Assembly (NCBI GenBank): GCA_965262235.1 | Contig: OZ253504.1 | Span: 372,001 to 436,000, forward strand | Reading direction: 5' to 3' | Length of the DNA stretch: 64,000 nt | Origin: CATQGW01 sp965262235 | GTDB taxonomy: Bacteria > Chloroflexota > Dehalococcoidia > Bin125 | Shown: positions 25,700-35,062 of the stretch, in pieces | Numbering within the stretch: the first letter of the stretch is position 1 | How the letters are laid out: the number at the start of each line of letters is the position of its first letter | Program-made: the position numbers and the translations under genes | Notes under the pieces: generated by a model | The model's database searches: none | What the model saw: the letters and a program-made list of their open reading frames with translations, nothing else | What the model was told of the DNA's origin: nothing

Positions 25700-26917
25700 T
25701 CAATCCTCGGCTTGGGCCGCCTCGGCGGCATCGCTGAAGGCGCTGGCGCGGCGTTCGCTGGTGTGGGTGACGGCCACCCCGGCGATCGGCGTGCCGGTGC
25801 TCTGAAGCACAGCCGCCGCGACGCCGGTCACCGCTTCGGAGCCGTCGAAGTCATCGCGCGCCGCGAGCACCACCCGATCGCACGCGGCCACCGTGTCGCC
25901 CGCCCGCTCATCGTCGCCGAGCTGGCCCGCGACCACGACGATCGCCTCGAAGCGCAGCCGATTCGCGCCGATCAGCGCGCCCAGCTGCTCCGCCCATGAG
26001 GGCGGCAAGAGGCCGTGCAGCCACGGCGGTACCGCGGCAGCCCCAGGGTCCACGAGCTGGACCGGGGTCGGCGCGAAGCCGTCAAGCCTGGGCAGCGCGA
26101 TCAGCACCGGCCGCTCCACGCGTGCGTCGAGCCAGAGCGTCGTCACGCCCCGCCCGGCGAGCGCGCGCGCCGCCTGTAGCGCAGGGATCCCGGCGTCCGC
26201 CTGCGAATGTAACGAGGCGAACGCGGTGACTGGAGCGTCGTGCAGGCGCGCCTCGATCGCATCCGCGAGCTGCGCGGCGGAGGGCGGCGCGCTGCGGCTC
26301 TCGCGCTGTCGCTCAGGGATCAACGCGAGCGGCCGCCAGCCCCGACGTCCCAGCAGCGCCAGCGCGGTCGGCGCTACGGCTGGCGCGCGCCCGCTGAGCG
26401 CCGCGGCGACCGCGATCCCGGCCACCAGTCCGGCCACGGCGGCCAGCGATGCGTTCCGCGCGGTCTGCGGCGAGCTGCGCTGCGCGCCGGGCCAGGTCAG
26501 CCCCAGCGGCTCGACGAAGACTGCGCCGCGCGTGCGGTTGCGGTGCTGCTCGATCGCGGCCGATGCAAGCGACGTGGCCAGCTCCTCCGCCTCGCTCTCG
26601 CTCCGGGCCGTGACCGTGACGGTGACCAATCCTTCGTTGGCCACCACCCGGGTGGCGGCCGCCAGCTGACCCGGCGTCCAGTCCGAGCCGTTGAGATCGA
26701 GGGTCGTCTGCAGCACCGCCGGGTCGCGTAACGCATCGCTGAGGCCGGCGCTCTGGCTCACATCGGAGCGCACCCAGAGCCGCGCATCGGCCACCCAGCT
26801 TGCGGTCGCTGAGCTGGCGACGGCAAGCGCGACCAGCGCGCCGATCAGGGCAGTGATCAGCGGCAGCCACCAGGGGAATCCACGAAACGCGGTCGGAGTA
26901 GGGCGGTCGCGGATCAC
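25700..26917 (-). CDS. Wzz/BY-kinase-like polysaccharide co-polymerase protein
   Basis: 405 aa. An N-terminal membrane helix (WWLPLITALIGALVALAV), a periplasmic Wzz-like segment (DARLWVRSD, TVTVTARSESEAEELATSLA), and a second helix near residues 160-180 (LAAVAGLVAGIAVAAAL) are followed by a cytosolic domain shaped like the BY-kinase module (VTAFASLHSQADAG, TTLWLDARVERPVLI, FEAIVVVAGQL). The Walker A glycine-lysine-threonine is absent, so it is probably not an active kinase. Role inferred in surface polysaccharide length control. GTG start, weak ribosome binding site. Confidence 0.7.
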   Translation of the reverse strand: MIRDRPTPTAFRGFPWWLPLITALIGALVALAVASSATASWVADARLWVRSDVSQSAGLSDALRDPAVLQTTLDLNGSDWTPGQLAAATRVVANEGLVTVTVTARSESEAEELATSLASAAIEQHRNRTRGAVFVEPLGLTWPGAQRSSPQTARNASLAAVAGLVAGIAVAAALSGRAPAVAPTALALLGRRGWRPLALIPERQRESRSAPPSAAQLADAIEARLHDAPVTAFASLHSQADAGIPALQAARALAGRGVTTLWLDARVERPVLIALPRLDGFAPTPVQLVDPGAAAVPPWLHGLLPPSWAEQLGALIGANRLRFEAIVVVAGQLGDDERAGDTVAACDRVVLAARDDFDGSEAVTGVAAAVLQSTGTPIAGVAVTHTSERRASAFSDAAEAAQAED

Positions 26918-26974
26918 AAAACTCAGTCTATCTCAGGGCTCGCCCGCGGCCGGGCGTTGGTTACCGTGCGCCGC

Positions 26975-29900
26975 ATGCCCCACGCGCGGCCCGCGTCCAG
27001 ATTCACCGCCCGTCTCCGCCTGCTGGTCCCCGTGCTCGCCGCGTGCCTGATTGCACTTGCAGTCGCAGGCCCGACCGCGGCGCGCGCCGATGATCTGATC
27101 CACGTCGAAGTCCGCCTCCCCGCCGCTACGACGCTCAGTGAGCTCGTCGAAGCGGGTCTCGAGGTCGAACTGGCGCTGCCCGATCTCGGCCGCGTGCAGG
27201 GCTGGATCGACCGGGCGCGCCTTTCAGAACTCCACGCGCTCGTGGGGATCGGCGGCGTCACGACGCCCAACTACGCGCTCTTCGCCGCAGGCTCGGTGCT
27301 CTCCGAGGGCGACGAGGCCCTGGGAGCGGCGGCGGCACGCGAGCGCTTCGGAGTCGATGGGTCGGGTGTGCGAGTAGCGGTGATTTCCGACGGGATCCTC
27401 GGGATCGAGCTGTCGCAGGAGCGGGGCGACGCGCCCGAGCTGGTGCAAGCCATGGCGTTCGGCGCGGGCCGGCTCGATCGCGGCGCCGAGGGCACGGCGA
27501 TGATCGAGCTGGTCCACGACCTCGCGCCCGGAGCTTCGCTCTCGTTCGGCGCCGTCACCACTGACGCCGACATGATCGCCGCCGTCCGCTTCTTCGCGCA
27601 GCGCGTCGACGTGATCGTCGATGACGTCGGCTTCCTCTACCCCGACGATCAACAGAGCGAGGTCTCACGCAACACGGCGGCGGCGCTGGCGAATCCCGAC
27701 TGGCCGCTGCGCGCCTACGTCACGGCCGCCGGCAACTGGGCGCGCACGCACTGGTCCGGTGACTTCACGGCCGGGGCCGACGGCGCGCAGCTTGGCCTGC
27801 CCGATCCCGGTCCGGTGCACGTCTGGTGGCGCGGCGGAGCGATCAATCGCTTCGAACTCGCGGCCGGCGAGCAGGTCGTGATCGCGCTGCACTGGGACGA
27901 TCCCTGGGGTCTCGCCAGCCACGACTTCGACCTGCACCTGCTCGATCCGAAGGGCACGCTGGTGGCCTCGAGCCGGCGACGCCAGGCGGTCGACTCGGTC
28001 GACCCTCAGGAGGTGCTCGTCTACACGAACGATGGCGCCGCCGGGACGTTCGGCGTGGTGGTCCAGAACTGGCGAGGCGCGGCGCCGCCGCTGCGCATCG
28101 AGCTCTTCGTGATCGGCGCCGGCGACCGCGCGCGCGCGTCGCTGGAGGTCGCCACCGCGGAGAGCAGCTTGCTGGCCCAGGCCGACGCCGGCGGCGGCGT
28201 GATCACGGTGGCGGCGATCACGCAGAACGAGGTGGACCTGGACCGCGTCGCCGAGTACAGCAGCCAGGGCCCGACCAACAACGGCGCGTCGAAGCCCGAC
28301 ATCGCCGCCGTCGACGGCGTGCGCATCTCGGGCGCAACCGAGTTTGGCAGCCGCTTCTACGGCACCTCCGCCGCCGCCCCCCACGTGGCCGCCGTCGCCG
28401 CGCTCGTGCTGGAAGCGCAGCCGATGCTGCTGGCGGCGGACGGCGGTACCGCGGCGATCGAGCGCGAGCTGCTGCGCGAGCTGCTGCTCGGAACGGCGGT
28501 CGATGTCGGACCCGTCGGCCCGGACCTGCAGGCCGGCGCCGGCCGGATCGACGCCGAAGCCGCGATCACAGCGGCGCGCAGCGCGGTCGTGATGGTGACC
28601 TCGGCGGCCGACCGAGGCCCTGGCACGCTGCGCGCGGCGATCGACGCGGTCAACAGCGGCGCGGGCTCGATGATCGCGTTCGGCGCTGATCTCCAGCAGC
28701 GCGAGGTGATGCTCGAATCGCCGCTGCCGGCGCTGCGGCGTGACGGCACCGTGCTCGACGGCGCAGGCTGGCGACTCGACGCACGCAACGTCGCGGTCGG
28801 TCTGGTGCTGACCGGGCGCGACATCCTGGTCGCGGGCCTGGAGGTGATCGGCGCCGCCGACGCGGGGATCACCGCCAACGGCGAGCGGACGCAGCTACGC
28901 GGCGTTCGCGTCGCGGCGAACGGCAGGGGCCTCGTGATCGGCGGGGCGAATGTCGCCGTCGATGACCTCGTCGCGGTCGCCAACCGCGGCCCCGGAGTGG
29001 TGCTGAGCAGCGGCGGCAGCGCGACGATCAAAGCGAGCTCGATCGGCATCGAACGCGACGGCCGGGCCAACGGCAACGCTGGCCCCGGGGTCGAGGTCGA
29101 GACCCAGTCGTCGGGCCTGACGCTCGGCGTCGCCAAGGCCGCAGCACACGCGGCGACGGTCGCAGCGCCGATCGCGCCGCTGGGGCTGCCGGAGCTGGAG
29201 CCGCGCTCGGGCGGCGTGCACCGAGTCACCGGCGTGCTGCTCGTCGATGGGCTGCCGGCCCCGGCGGGCAGCGTGGTTGAACTCTGGCTCGACCGTCGCT
29301 CGGCAGGGGCCGTGTCGGTGGGACGCGGCGCCTGGTTCGACGCGACAATCGCCGGACCGGGCACCGCGATCCGCTTCTCGGTCGACGGCGTGCCCTTGGA
29401 GCAGCGCGTTGACTTCAAGCCGGGCAGCGCTTCGCAGCTGTTGCTGCGTCCCGAGCGGGCCACCCCGGCGCAAGCATGGGACGAGGCCGCAGGCAACTGG
29501 ATCGCCTACAACGAGGGCCCGGCCGTCGCGGTCGCCGGTGGGTCCGGCGCGGCCACGGTGCGCGGCAATCTGATCTGGTCCAACCTCGGTCGCTGGGTGC
29601 AAGTGGAGGGCGGATCGAATGATGCGCCATCGAATGATGCGCCGCAGATTCGCGAAGTGACGTTCGTGCGCGGCGCAGCGATCGTGCGCGGGCTGGCGCC
29701 CGGAGCCGACTCTGTAGACCTGTACGGCGCGACCGGCGAGGCGGCGGCGCGCTATCTGGCGACCGTCCCTGCGAGCGATGGGACGTTCAGCTTCGAGCGG
29801 TTCAGCGTCGGCGAGGTCGATCGATTCTGGGTGGTCGCCCACGACGCGGATGGCGCCGCAACGGGCTCGAGCGTCGGCTGGGCGGCGGCCCCCGTGCCGC

Positions 29901-30424
29901 GGATCGCCGATGTGACGCCCGACATCGGAGGGTTCGCGGGCGGCGAGACGCTGATCGTCATGGGCGAACGCTTCAGGATCGGCAGCGAGCCGCCACGGGT
30001 GTTCGTCGGCGGCGCGGAGGCGCTGGTCTTGTCCGCGACGGACCGCCGGCTCGAGATCGAGTCCCCGCCAACCCCTTGGCTCGGGGCGACCGATATCGCA
30101 GTGCTGCGCTCCGACGGTCGGGCGACCAGCCTGCGCGACGCCTATGTCTACGACACGTTCCGGCGGGTCACGCTGCGGGAGGGCTGGAACTCGGTGACCT
30201 GGGAGGGCCGGCCGACTCGGGTCACGGCGGCCCTGGCGCCGATCTCGGCGAACTTGCGGCTGGCCTATGTCTGGGACGAGCAGGCTCAGCGCTGGCGCGG
30301 CTTCAGCCCGATCGTGCCGGCGCAGATCAACACGCTGACGCATCTGGCAACCGCCGACGTCGTCTGGCTGCTGGTCGAGGGCGAGGACACAGTGATGTGG
30401 CCGCAGCCGCTGGGCATGCCGTAG
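26975..30424 (+). CDS. Secreted subtilase-like protein with beta-helix, IPT and C-terminal GWN module
   Basis: About 1149 aa with a signal peptide (LLVPVLAACLIALAVAG, AARA). Residues about 50-560 are an S8-like domain: VAVISDGI (Asp), AEGTAMIELVHDLAPGA (Glu where canonical subtilases have His-Gly-Thr), YVTAAGNWA (oxyanion Asn) and GTSAAAPHVAAVAALVL (Ser). Next come a CSLREAI-like start of a right-handed beta-helix (RGPGTLRAAIDAVNSGAGSM), an IPT/TIG domain (ITDVTP-like IADVTPDIGGFAGGETLIV) and a terminal module (LREGWNSVTWEG, AYVWDEQAQRW) found on many Chloroflexota exported proteins. ATG 26975 chosen; a TTG at 26957 is possible. Confidence 0.85.
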   Translation: MPHARPASRFTARLRLLVPVLAACLIALAVAGPTAARADDLIHVEVRLPAATTLSELVEAGLEVELALPDLGRVQGWIDRARLSELHALVGIGGVTTPNYALFAAGSVLSEGDEALGAAAARERFGVDGSGVRVAVISDGILGIELSQERGDAPELVQAMAFGAGRLDRGAEGTAMIELVHDLAPGASLSFGAVTTDADMIAAVRFFAQRVDVIVDDVGFLYPDDQQSEVSRNTAAALANPDWPLRAYVTAAGNWARTHWSGDFTAGADGAQLGLPDPGPVHVWWRGGAINRFELAAGEQVVIALHWDDPWGLASHDFDLHLLDPKGTLVASSRRRQAVDSVDPQEVLVYTNDGAAGTFGVVVQNWRGAAPPLRIELFVIGAGDRARASLEVATAESSLLAQADAGGGVITVAAITQNEVDLDRVAEYSSQGPTNNGASKPDIAAVDGVRISGATEFGSRFYGTSAAAPHVAAVAALVLEAQPMLLAADGGTAAIERELLRELLLGTAVDVGPVGPDLQAGAGRIDAEAAITAARSAVVMVTSAADRGPGTLRAAIDAVNSGAGSMIAFGADLQQREVMLESPLPALRRDGTVLDGAGWRLDARNVAVGLVLTGRDILVAGLEVIGAADAGITANGERTQLRGVRVAANGRGLVIGGANVAVDDLVAVANRGPGVVLSSGGSATIKASSIGIERDGRANGNAGPGVEVETQSSGLTLGVAKAAAHAATVAAPIAPLGLPELEPRSGGVHRVTGVLLVDGLPAPAGSVVELWLDRRSAGAVSVGRGAWFDATIAGPGTAIRFSVDGVPLEQRVDFKPGSASQLLLRPERATPAQAWDEAAGNWIAYNEGPAVAVAGGSGAATVRGNLIWSNLGRWVQVEGGSNDAPSNDAPQIREVTFVRGAAIVRGLAPGADSVDLYGATGEAAARYLATVPASDGTFSFERFSVGEVDRFWVVAHDADGAATGSSVGWAAAPVPRIADVTPDIGGFAGGETLIVMGERFRIGSEPPRVFVGGAEALVLSATDRRLEIESPPTPWLGATDIAVLRSDGRATSLRDAYVYDTFRRVTLREGWNSVTWEGRPTRVTAALAPISANLRLAYVWDEQAQRWRGFSPIVPAQINTLTHLATADVVWLLVEGEDTVMWPQPLGMP

Positions 30425-30563
30425 CAGCCCAGGCGTGCAGAGGGCCCGCACTCCAGTTGCTACGCAACGGTCCGAGCATCCATGACGCGGCGCACCTGAC
30501 CCGGCACTATGATGGGACTGCATTCGACGCGTGTCACTGAGCGTGTAACTGAGGGGGTGGGCG

Positions 30564-31400
30564 ATGGTTTCAATCACGAAGTTCGACGAGCCGAAGGCGG
30601 GAGTTGACCTCGGGTCAGCCGAGGTGGTGATCGATGAGACGGCCCTCACCGATTACTACGAGGGCCTCAACCTCGATCGGCCGGCCGGCGCGGCGGTGCC
30701 GACGATGGTCGCGGCGAACGCCGACCTCTCAACGCGGATGCACTTCGCCAACGATTTCGGCAACCTCTGGCTGCGCCAGGAGTGGGACTTCCGCGCGCCG
30801 CTGCAGGCAGGCAAGCGCTACGTCGCCAGCGCAAAGTCACTCGACATCTACGAGCGTCGCGACCGCACCGTGGTGCTGACCGAGACCGAGCTGCGCGACC
30901 CGGACGGCGATCTCGTCGTCGTCCAGCGCCACCACCAGTCGTTCGTGCTCTACCAGAGCGAGGGCGAGGTCACGCTTCGCGATCCCTCGAAGAAGGAGGG
31001 CGCGCGCAAGTTCGACGTGCCGGAGGGCGAGGAGTTCGGGCCGCTGGAACGCGAGATCACGCTCGAGATGTGCGGCAGCTTCTTCCACGGCAACCGCAAC
31101 TACCACACCGACAAGGAAGCCTCGGCCGAGCTCGGCTTCACCGATGTCGTGGTCGGCGGCAAGATGACGATGTCGCTGATCGGCGAGCTGCTCGACCAGC
31201 GCTTCGGCGCGGCCTGGGCCTCCAGCGGCAAGCTGCTGATCAAGTTCGCCAACATCGTCTGGCCCGACGAGACGGTCCGCGTGCGCGGCGTCCTGCAGGG
31301 CGCGAACGAGGATGACCCTGGTCGCCGCAACCTGTTCTGCTGGGTCGAGAAAGAGAACGGCGTGATCGCGGTCGTCGCCGAAGGCAGCGTGCGGCTCTAG
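30564..31400 (+). CDS. Double hot-dog (MaoC-like) acyl-CoA hydratase-type protein
   Basis: 278 aa. The N-terminal half carries a FAS1-DH-like hot-dog fold (YYEGLNLDRPA, HFANDFGNLWLRQEWDF, YVASAKSLDIYERRDRTVVL). The C-terminal half resembles the other hot-dog (HGNRNYHTDKEASAELGFTD, then VVVGGKMTMSLIGELL, GKLLIKFANIVWPDE). The HTD-like 'YHTDKEAS...GF.D.VVGG' is the family's catalytic/substrate strand. Likely acts on enoyl- or hydroxyacyl-CoA; substrate unknown. A dispersed palindrome begins at its stop. Confidence 0.85.
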   Translation: MVSITKFDEPKAGVDLGSAEVVIDETALTDYYEGLNLDRPAGAAVPTMVAANADLSTRMHFANDFGNLWLRQEWDFRAPLQAGKRYVASAKSLDIYERRDRTVVLTETELRDPDGDLVVVQRHHQSFVLYQSEGEVTLRDPSKKEGARKFDVPEGEEFGPLEREITLEMCGSFFHGNRNYHTDKEASAELGFTDVVVGGKMTMSLIGELLDQRFGAAWASSGKLLIKFANIVWPDETVRVRGVLQGANEDDPGRRNLFCWVEKENGVIAVVAEGSVRL

Positions 31401-31493
31401 GAATCCTCTGAACAAGCCGGATCCCCTCTCCCCCCGCTTCGCGGGGGGAGATGCCGGAGCCTGCCCCTGCGCAGGCAGGGGGCAGAGGGGGGC
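31401..31493. repeat. Dispersed palindromic element, supplies downstream ribosome binding site
   Basis: Starts right after a stop codon with AATCCTCTGAACAAGCC, has the CTCTCCCCCCGC/GCGGGGGGAGATG hairpin and the GCCTGCCCCTGCG/GCAGGGGGC hairpin, and ends in GCAGAGGGGGGCG. The last block sits two bases before the ATG of the MoaD-like gene. Confidence 0.85.
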
Positions 31494-31494
31494 G

Positions 31495-31809
31495 ATGCCA
31501 GGCCAACCGACCACGGCGGTGACCGTGTTCGTCCCGACGGGGATGCGCAGTTTGTGCGGCGGCGCGCGGCGTGTGCAGGTCTGCGGCGCCACGGTCCGGG
31601 CGGTCGTCGAGGCGCTGGAGGTGGAGTTCCCAGGGTTCTGGGAGTCGCTGGTCCAGGACGATCGATTGCGCCGCGGTCTCTCAGTAGCGGTCAACAGCGA
31701 GATGCAGCCGCTCGGGCTGCTCGCGCGCGTCCCGGCTGGCGCCGAGCTACACATCCTGCCCGCGATGAGCGGTGGTTCGCCAACGAAGCGCCGGCGGACG
31801 CCTGCGTGA
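31495..31809 (+). CDS. MoaD/ThiS-family ubiquitin-like sulfur carrier
   Basis: 104 aa. Beta-grasp pattern: TVFVPTGMRSLCGG, TVRAVVEALEVEFPGFWESL, LSVAVNSEMQPL, and the terminal ELHILPAMSGG. The di-glycine is followed by ten extra residues (SPTKRRRTPA), so it would need processing or does not act as a thiocarboxylate donor. The molybdenum hydroxylase 600 bp downstream fits a role in molybdopterin supply. The ATG is served by G-rich sequence that belongs to the upstream repeat. Its TGA overlaps the next GTG. Confidence 0.82.
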   Translation: MPGQPTTAVTVFVPTGMRSLCGGARRVQVCGATVRAVVEALEVEFPGFWESLVQDDRLRRGLSVAVNSEMQPLGLLARVPAGAELHILPAMSGGSPTKRRRTPA

Positions 31810-32246
31810 GTGCCCGCGGCATCGGATTCGGTTCGGCGATCGTCGCGACGCTGCTCGCGGCCCTGGTCCTGGCCGGCTGCAGCGCAACCGTCGACGAACG
31901 CTGCCCGAACGGCATGGAAGCGTTCACCGAGTTCAACTTCTACTTCGGCCTGGCGAAGGGCGACGGCAGCCTCGTCAGCGAGGCGGAGTGGGCTGCGTTC
32001 CTGGCCGATACGGTGACACCGCGCTTTCCCGACGGCCTGACCGTCTACGACGCCCACGGGCAGTGGCTCGATACTGAGGCCGATCAGCTCTATCGCGAGC
32101 CCACAAAGGTGCTGAACATCCTCGCGCCGCACGACGATCTCGACGCCAGCCTGGCCGCCCTCAACGAGATCGCCGATGTCTTCGTCGAGCGCTTCGATCA
32201 ACAGGTCGTGTTCCGCACCACGCGCGCCGCATGCGCCGGCTTCTGA
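31806..32246 (+). CDS. DUF3574 lipoprotein
   Basis: 146 aa. Signal with lipobox: VATLLAALVLAGCSA, lipidated on the cysteine. The mature part matches DUF3574: EFNFYFGLAKGDGSLVSEAE, then WAAFLADTVTPRFPDGLTVY, and REPTKVLNI. Function unknown. GTG start overlaps the MoaD-like stop by 4 bp (GTGA), indicating translational coupling. Confidence 0.87.
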   Translation: MSARGIGFGSAIVATLLAALVLAGCSATVDERCPNGMEAFTEFNFYFGLAKGDGSLVSEAEWAAFLADTVTPRFPDGLTVYDAHGQWLDTEADQLYREPTKVLNILAPHDDLDASLAALNEIADVFVERFDQQVVFRTTRAACAGF

Positions 32247-32400
32247 CGCTGAGCACTCGGCATGTGTCACATCGCGCGGGCTCCCGAAAGGCCGCGCGTG
32301 CCGAGCGGCGCGCCAGCGCATATTCTGCCCGTGAACAACTTGAGCTGAGACAATCCACCGAAAGCCCACCGACAGTGGAGCATCCGAGAGGCAGAGCAAG

Positions 32401-34683
32401 ATGACGACGCAGACGAAGCCCGCTTACAACGTGGTCGGCACCCGCCCCGTCCGGCCCGACGGCGTTGAGAAGGTCACCGGCCGAGCGCAATACGGCGCAG
32501 ACATCTCGCTGCCGGGGATGCTCTTCGGCCGGATCAAGCGCAGCCCGCACGCGCACGCGCGGATCGTCAGCATCGACACCTCGAAGGCTGAGGCGCTGCC
32601 CGGCGTCCGCTGCGTCGTGACGCACGAGCATCTGCCCGGCGCGACCGACGAGATCGTCGACCTCGGCGAGAGCGTCACGCCCTACAAGTGGACCCTCGAC
32701 AACACGCTGGCCTCCGACAAGGCGCTCTATCAGGGCCACGCGGTGGTCGCGGTCTGCGCCACCGACCCGCACATCGCGGAGGACGCGCTGGAGCTGATCG
32801 AGGTCGAGTACGAGCTGCTGCTGCCGGTGCTCAACGTGCACGACGCGATGGCCGAGGGCGCGCCGCTGCTGCACGAGTCGATGCGCACGGTCGAGATGGT
32901 CGCGCGCTTCGTGGCCGGCGACGGTCGCGGCGAGCGCTTCTCGAACATCGCCAGCCAGCTCCAGTTCGAGCTGGGCGACGCGGAGGCGGCGTTCGCCGAC
33001 GCCGACGTGATCGTGGAGGGCGAGTTCGAGACGGCCGCCGCGCATCAGGGCTACATCGAGCCGCAGAACGGCACCGCGCAGTGGAACGCCGACGGCACGC
33101 TGACCGTCTGGGTCTCGACCCAGGGCCCGTTCGTCGCGCGGGCGACGCTCTCGAAGATGCTCGACATCCCGCTGTCGCAGGTGAAGGTCGTGCCGATGGA
33201 GATCGGCGGCGGGTTCGGCGGCAAACTGCCGGCCTACATGGAACCGCTCGCGGCGCTGATGTCGCGGATGACCGGTCGCCCCGTGAAGATGTACATGAAC
33301 CGCGAGGAAGTGCTGATCGGCACCGGGCCGACCTCCTCGACCTATGTGCGCGCGAGGCTGGGCGCGAAGGCCGACGGCACGCTGATCGCCGCCGACGCGA
33401 CGCTGGCCTACGAGGCCGGCGCGTACCCCGGCTCGCCGGTCGGCGCGGGCGCCACCTGCATGCTCTCCTCCTACGACATTCCCAACCTCTACGTGAACGC
33501 CCTCGATGTCGTGACCAACAAGCCGAAGTGCCAGGCGTATCGGGCCCCCGGCTCGCCGCAGGGCACGTTCGCGGTCGAGAGTCTGATGGACGATCTGGCC
33601 GAGCGGCTGGGCCGCGATCCGATGGACCTGCGCGCGCAGAACGCCGCCCACGAAGGCAGCCGCCGCGCCGACGGCGTGGTCATGCCGCTGATCGGCGCGA
33701 CCGAGACGATGCAGGCCGCGATCGACAGCCCGCACTACCGATCCGAGCTGCAAGGCACGGACGTCGGACGCGGAGTGTCGATGGGTTTCTGGACCAACGC
33801 GGGCATGGAGTCGGCGGCCTACGCGTCGTTGAACTCCGATGGCTCGGTCAACCTGTCGATCGGTTCCGTCGACATCGGCGGGCAGCGAGCCGGTCTGGCG
33901 ATGCAGTTCGCGGAGACCATGGGCATCACCTACGAGCAGGTCCGCCCGCAGGTCGTCGACACCGACTCGATCGGCTACACGCACGTCACCGGCGGCAGCC
34001 GCGTGACCTATGCGACGGGTATCGCGGTCCACGAGGCCGGGCTCGACGTGCAGCGCCAGATGGTGCAGCGCGCGGCGCTGATCTGGGACACCGACGCGGC
34101 GAACATCACATATGGCGACGGCACGGTGCGCGGTCCCGACGACCAGCAGATGACGTTCAACGAGCTGTGCGGGCGGATGCAGGACACCGGCGGGATGATC
34201 CAGGGCCAGGCCGATGTGCTGCCCAACCGCCCCGGCCCCGCCTACGGCTGCCACATCGTCGATGTCGCGGTCGACCGCGATACCGGCAAGGTTGATGTGC
34301 TGCGTTACACCGCGGTTCAGGATGTCGGCACGGCAATCCACCCCTCATACGTCGAGGGTCAGGTGCAGGGCGGCGTCGCGCAGGGCGCCGGCATGGCGCT
34401 GACCGAGGAGTACGTCTACAGCGACGACGGCCGGATGCTGAACGCAAGTCTGCTCGACTACCGGATGCCGACGGCGCTGGACCTGCCGGAGATCGAGACA
34501 ATCCTGGTCGAGGTGCCGAACCCCAGCCACCCGTACGGCGTCCGCGGCGTGGGTGAGGTGCCGATCGTCCCGCCGCTGGCGGCGATCAGGAACGCGATCT
34601 ACAACGCGACAGGCCTCCGAATGAATCGTCTGCCCGCCAGCCCCACGCGCCTCCTGGACGCGATCCTCGATGAGGAGGAGTAA
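32401..34683 (+). CDS. Xanthine dehydrogenase-family molybdopterin-binding large subunit
   Basis: 760 aa, molybdenum-hydroxylase large subunit (CoxL/XdhB-like). Starts with the a/b-hammerhead (RPDGVEKVTGRAQYGADISL). Then MEIGGGFGGK, CQAYRAPGSPQGTFAVESLM, GSVDIGGQRAGLAMQFAETM, and the catalytic glutamate region VRGVGEVPIVPP. No AYRCAFR active-site Cys/Se motif of CO dehydrogenase, so substrate is unknown. The FAD and [2Fe-2S] subunit genes are not adjacent. Ribosome binding site GAGAGGCAGAG. Confidence 0.92.
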   Translation: MTTQTKPAYNVVGTRPVRPDGVEKVTGRAQYGADISLPGMLFGRIKRSPHAHARIVSIDTSKAEALPGVRCVVTHEHLPGATDEIVDLGESVTPYKWTLDNTLASDKALYQGHAVVAVCATDPHIAEDALELIEVEYELLLPVLNVHDAMAEGAPLLHESMRTVEMVARFVAGDGRGERFSNIASQLQFELGDAEAAFADADVIVEGEFETAAAHQGYIEPQNGTAQWNADGTLTVWVSTQGPFVARATLSKMLDIPLSQVKVVPMEIGGGFGGKLPAYMEPLAALMSRMTGRPVKMYMNREEVLIGTGPTSSTYVRARLGAKADGTLIAADATLAYEAGAYPGSPVGAGATCMLSSYDIPNLYVNALDVVTNKPKCQAYRAPGSPQGTFAVESLMDDLAERLGRDPMDLRAQNAAHEGSRRADGVVMPLIGATETMQAAIDSPHYRSELQGTDVGRGVSMGFWTNAGMESAAYASLNSDGSVNLSIGSVDIGGQRAGLAMQFAETMGITYEQVRPQVVDTDSIGYTHVTGGSRVTYATGIAVHEAGLDVQRQMVQRAALIWDTDAANITYGDGTVRGPDDQQMTFNELCGRMQDTGGMIQGQADVLPNRPGPAYGCHIVDVAVDRDTGKVDVLRYTAVQDVGTAIHPSYVEGQVQGGVAQGAGMALTEEYVYSDDGRMLNASLLDYRMPTALDLPEIETILVEVPNPSHPYGVRGVGEVPIVPPLAAIRNAIYNATGLRMNRLPASPTRLLDAILDEEE

Positions 34684-34765
34684 CGGTACGAACATCCGCA
34701 CACGGGCGCCCCTGGCGGGCGCCCCTATGCGCTGCGCCTAACCCGTTCGTAACGGTGAACGGGGA

Positions 34766-34790
34766 GGGCAACCACAAGGGTTGCCCCTAC
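34766..34790 (-). repeat. REP palindrome (AT variant), left flank of RAYT
   Basis: Hairpin with stem GGGCAACC/GGTTGCCC, inverted relative to the other copies. It lies 273 bp from the transposase gene. With the copy at 35010 in opposite orientation it makes a REP pair next to the RAYT. Confidence 0.88.
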
Positions 34791-34824
34791 AGGGGAGGAT
34801 CCGGCCCTGTGGGGCGGGGCGGAG

Positions 34825-34985
34825 GTCGGGGTCGCCCATCGCGCGATCGTTACGACCGCGCGCAGCACCCGGTGTCGGGGCAGCCGTTTGGTTCGCCCAC
34901 CGCGCAGTCATTACGACCGCGCCCATCGCCGGGTGTCGGGGCAGCCGTTCGGTTCGCCCTCCGCGCGATCGTTACGACCGCGTCC
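34825..34985. repeat. Short tandem repeat, about 61-bp unit, three copies
   Basis: Units at 34825, 34873 and 34934, each beginning GTCGGGG and ending GTTACGACCGCG or near variants. Unit 1 lacks 13 bp (the CAGCCGTTTGGTT part). Lies between the two REPs downstream of the transposase gene. No coding potential that I trust. Confidence 0.75.
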
Positions 34986-35009
34986 ACCGTATCGCCGCGG
35001 ACCTTCCCT

Positions 35010-35034
35010 GTAGGGGCAACCCTTGTGGTTGCCC
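35010..35034 (+). repeat. REP palindrome (AT variant), downstream of RAYT
   Basis: Stem GGGCAACC/GGTTGCCC, 29 bp after the 3' end of the transposase gene at 35063 (minus-strand gene). Confidence 0.88.
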
Positions 35035-35062
35035 GCTCCTCGATCACCGACGGTTCGCCGGG

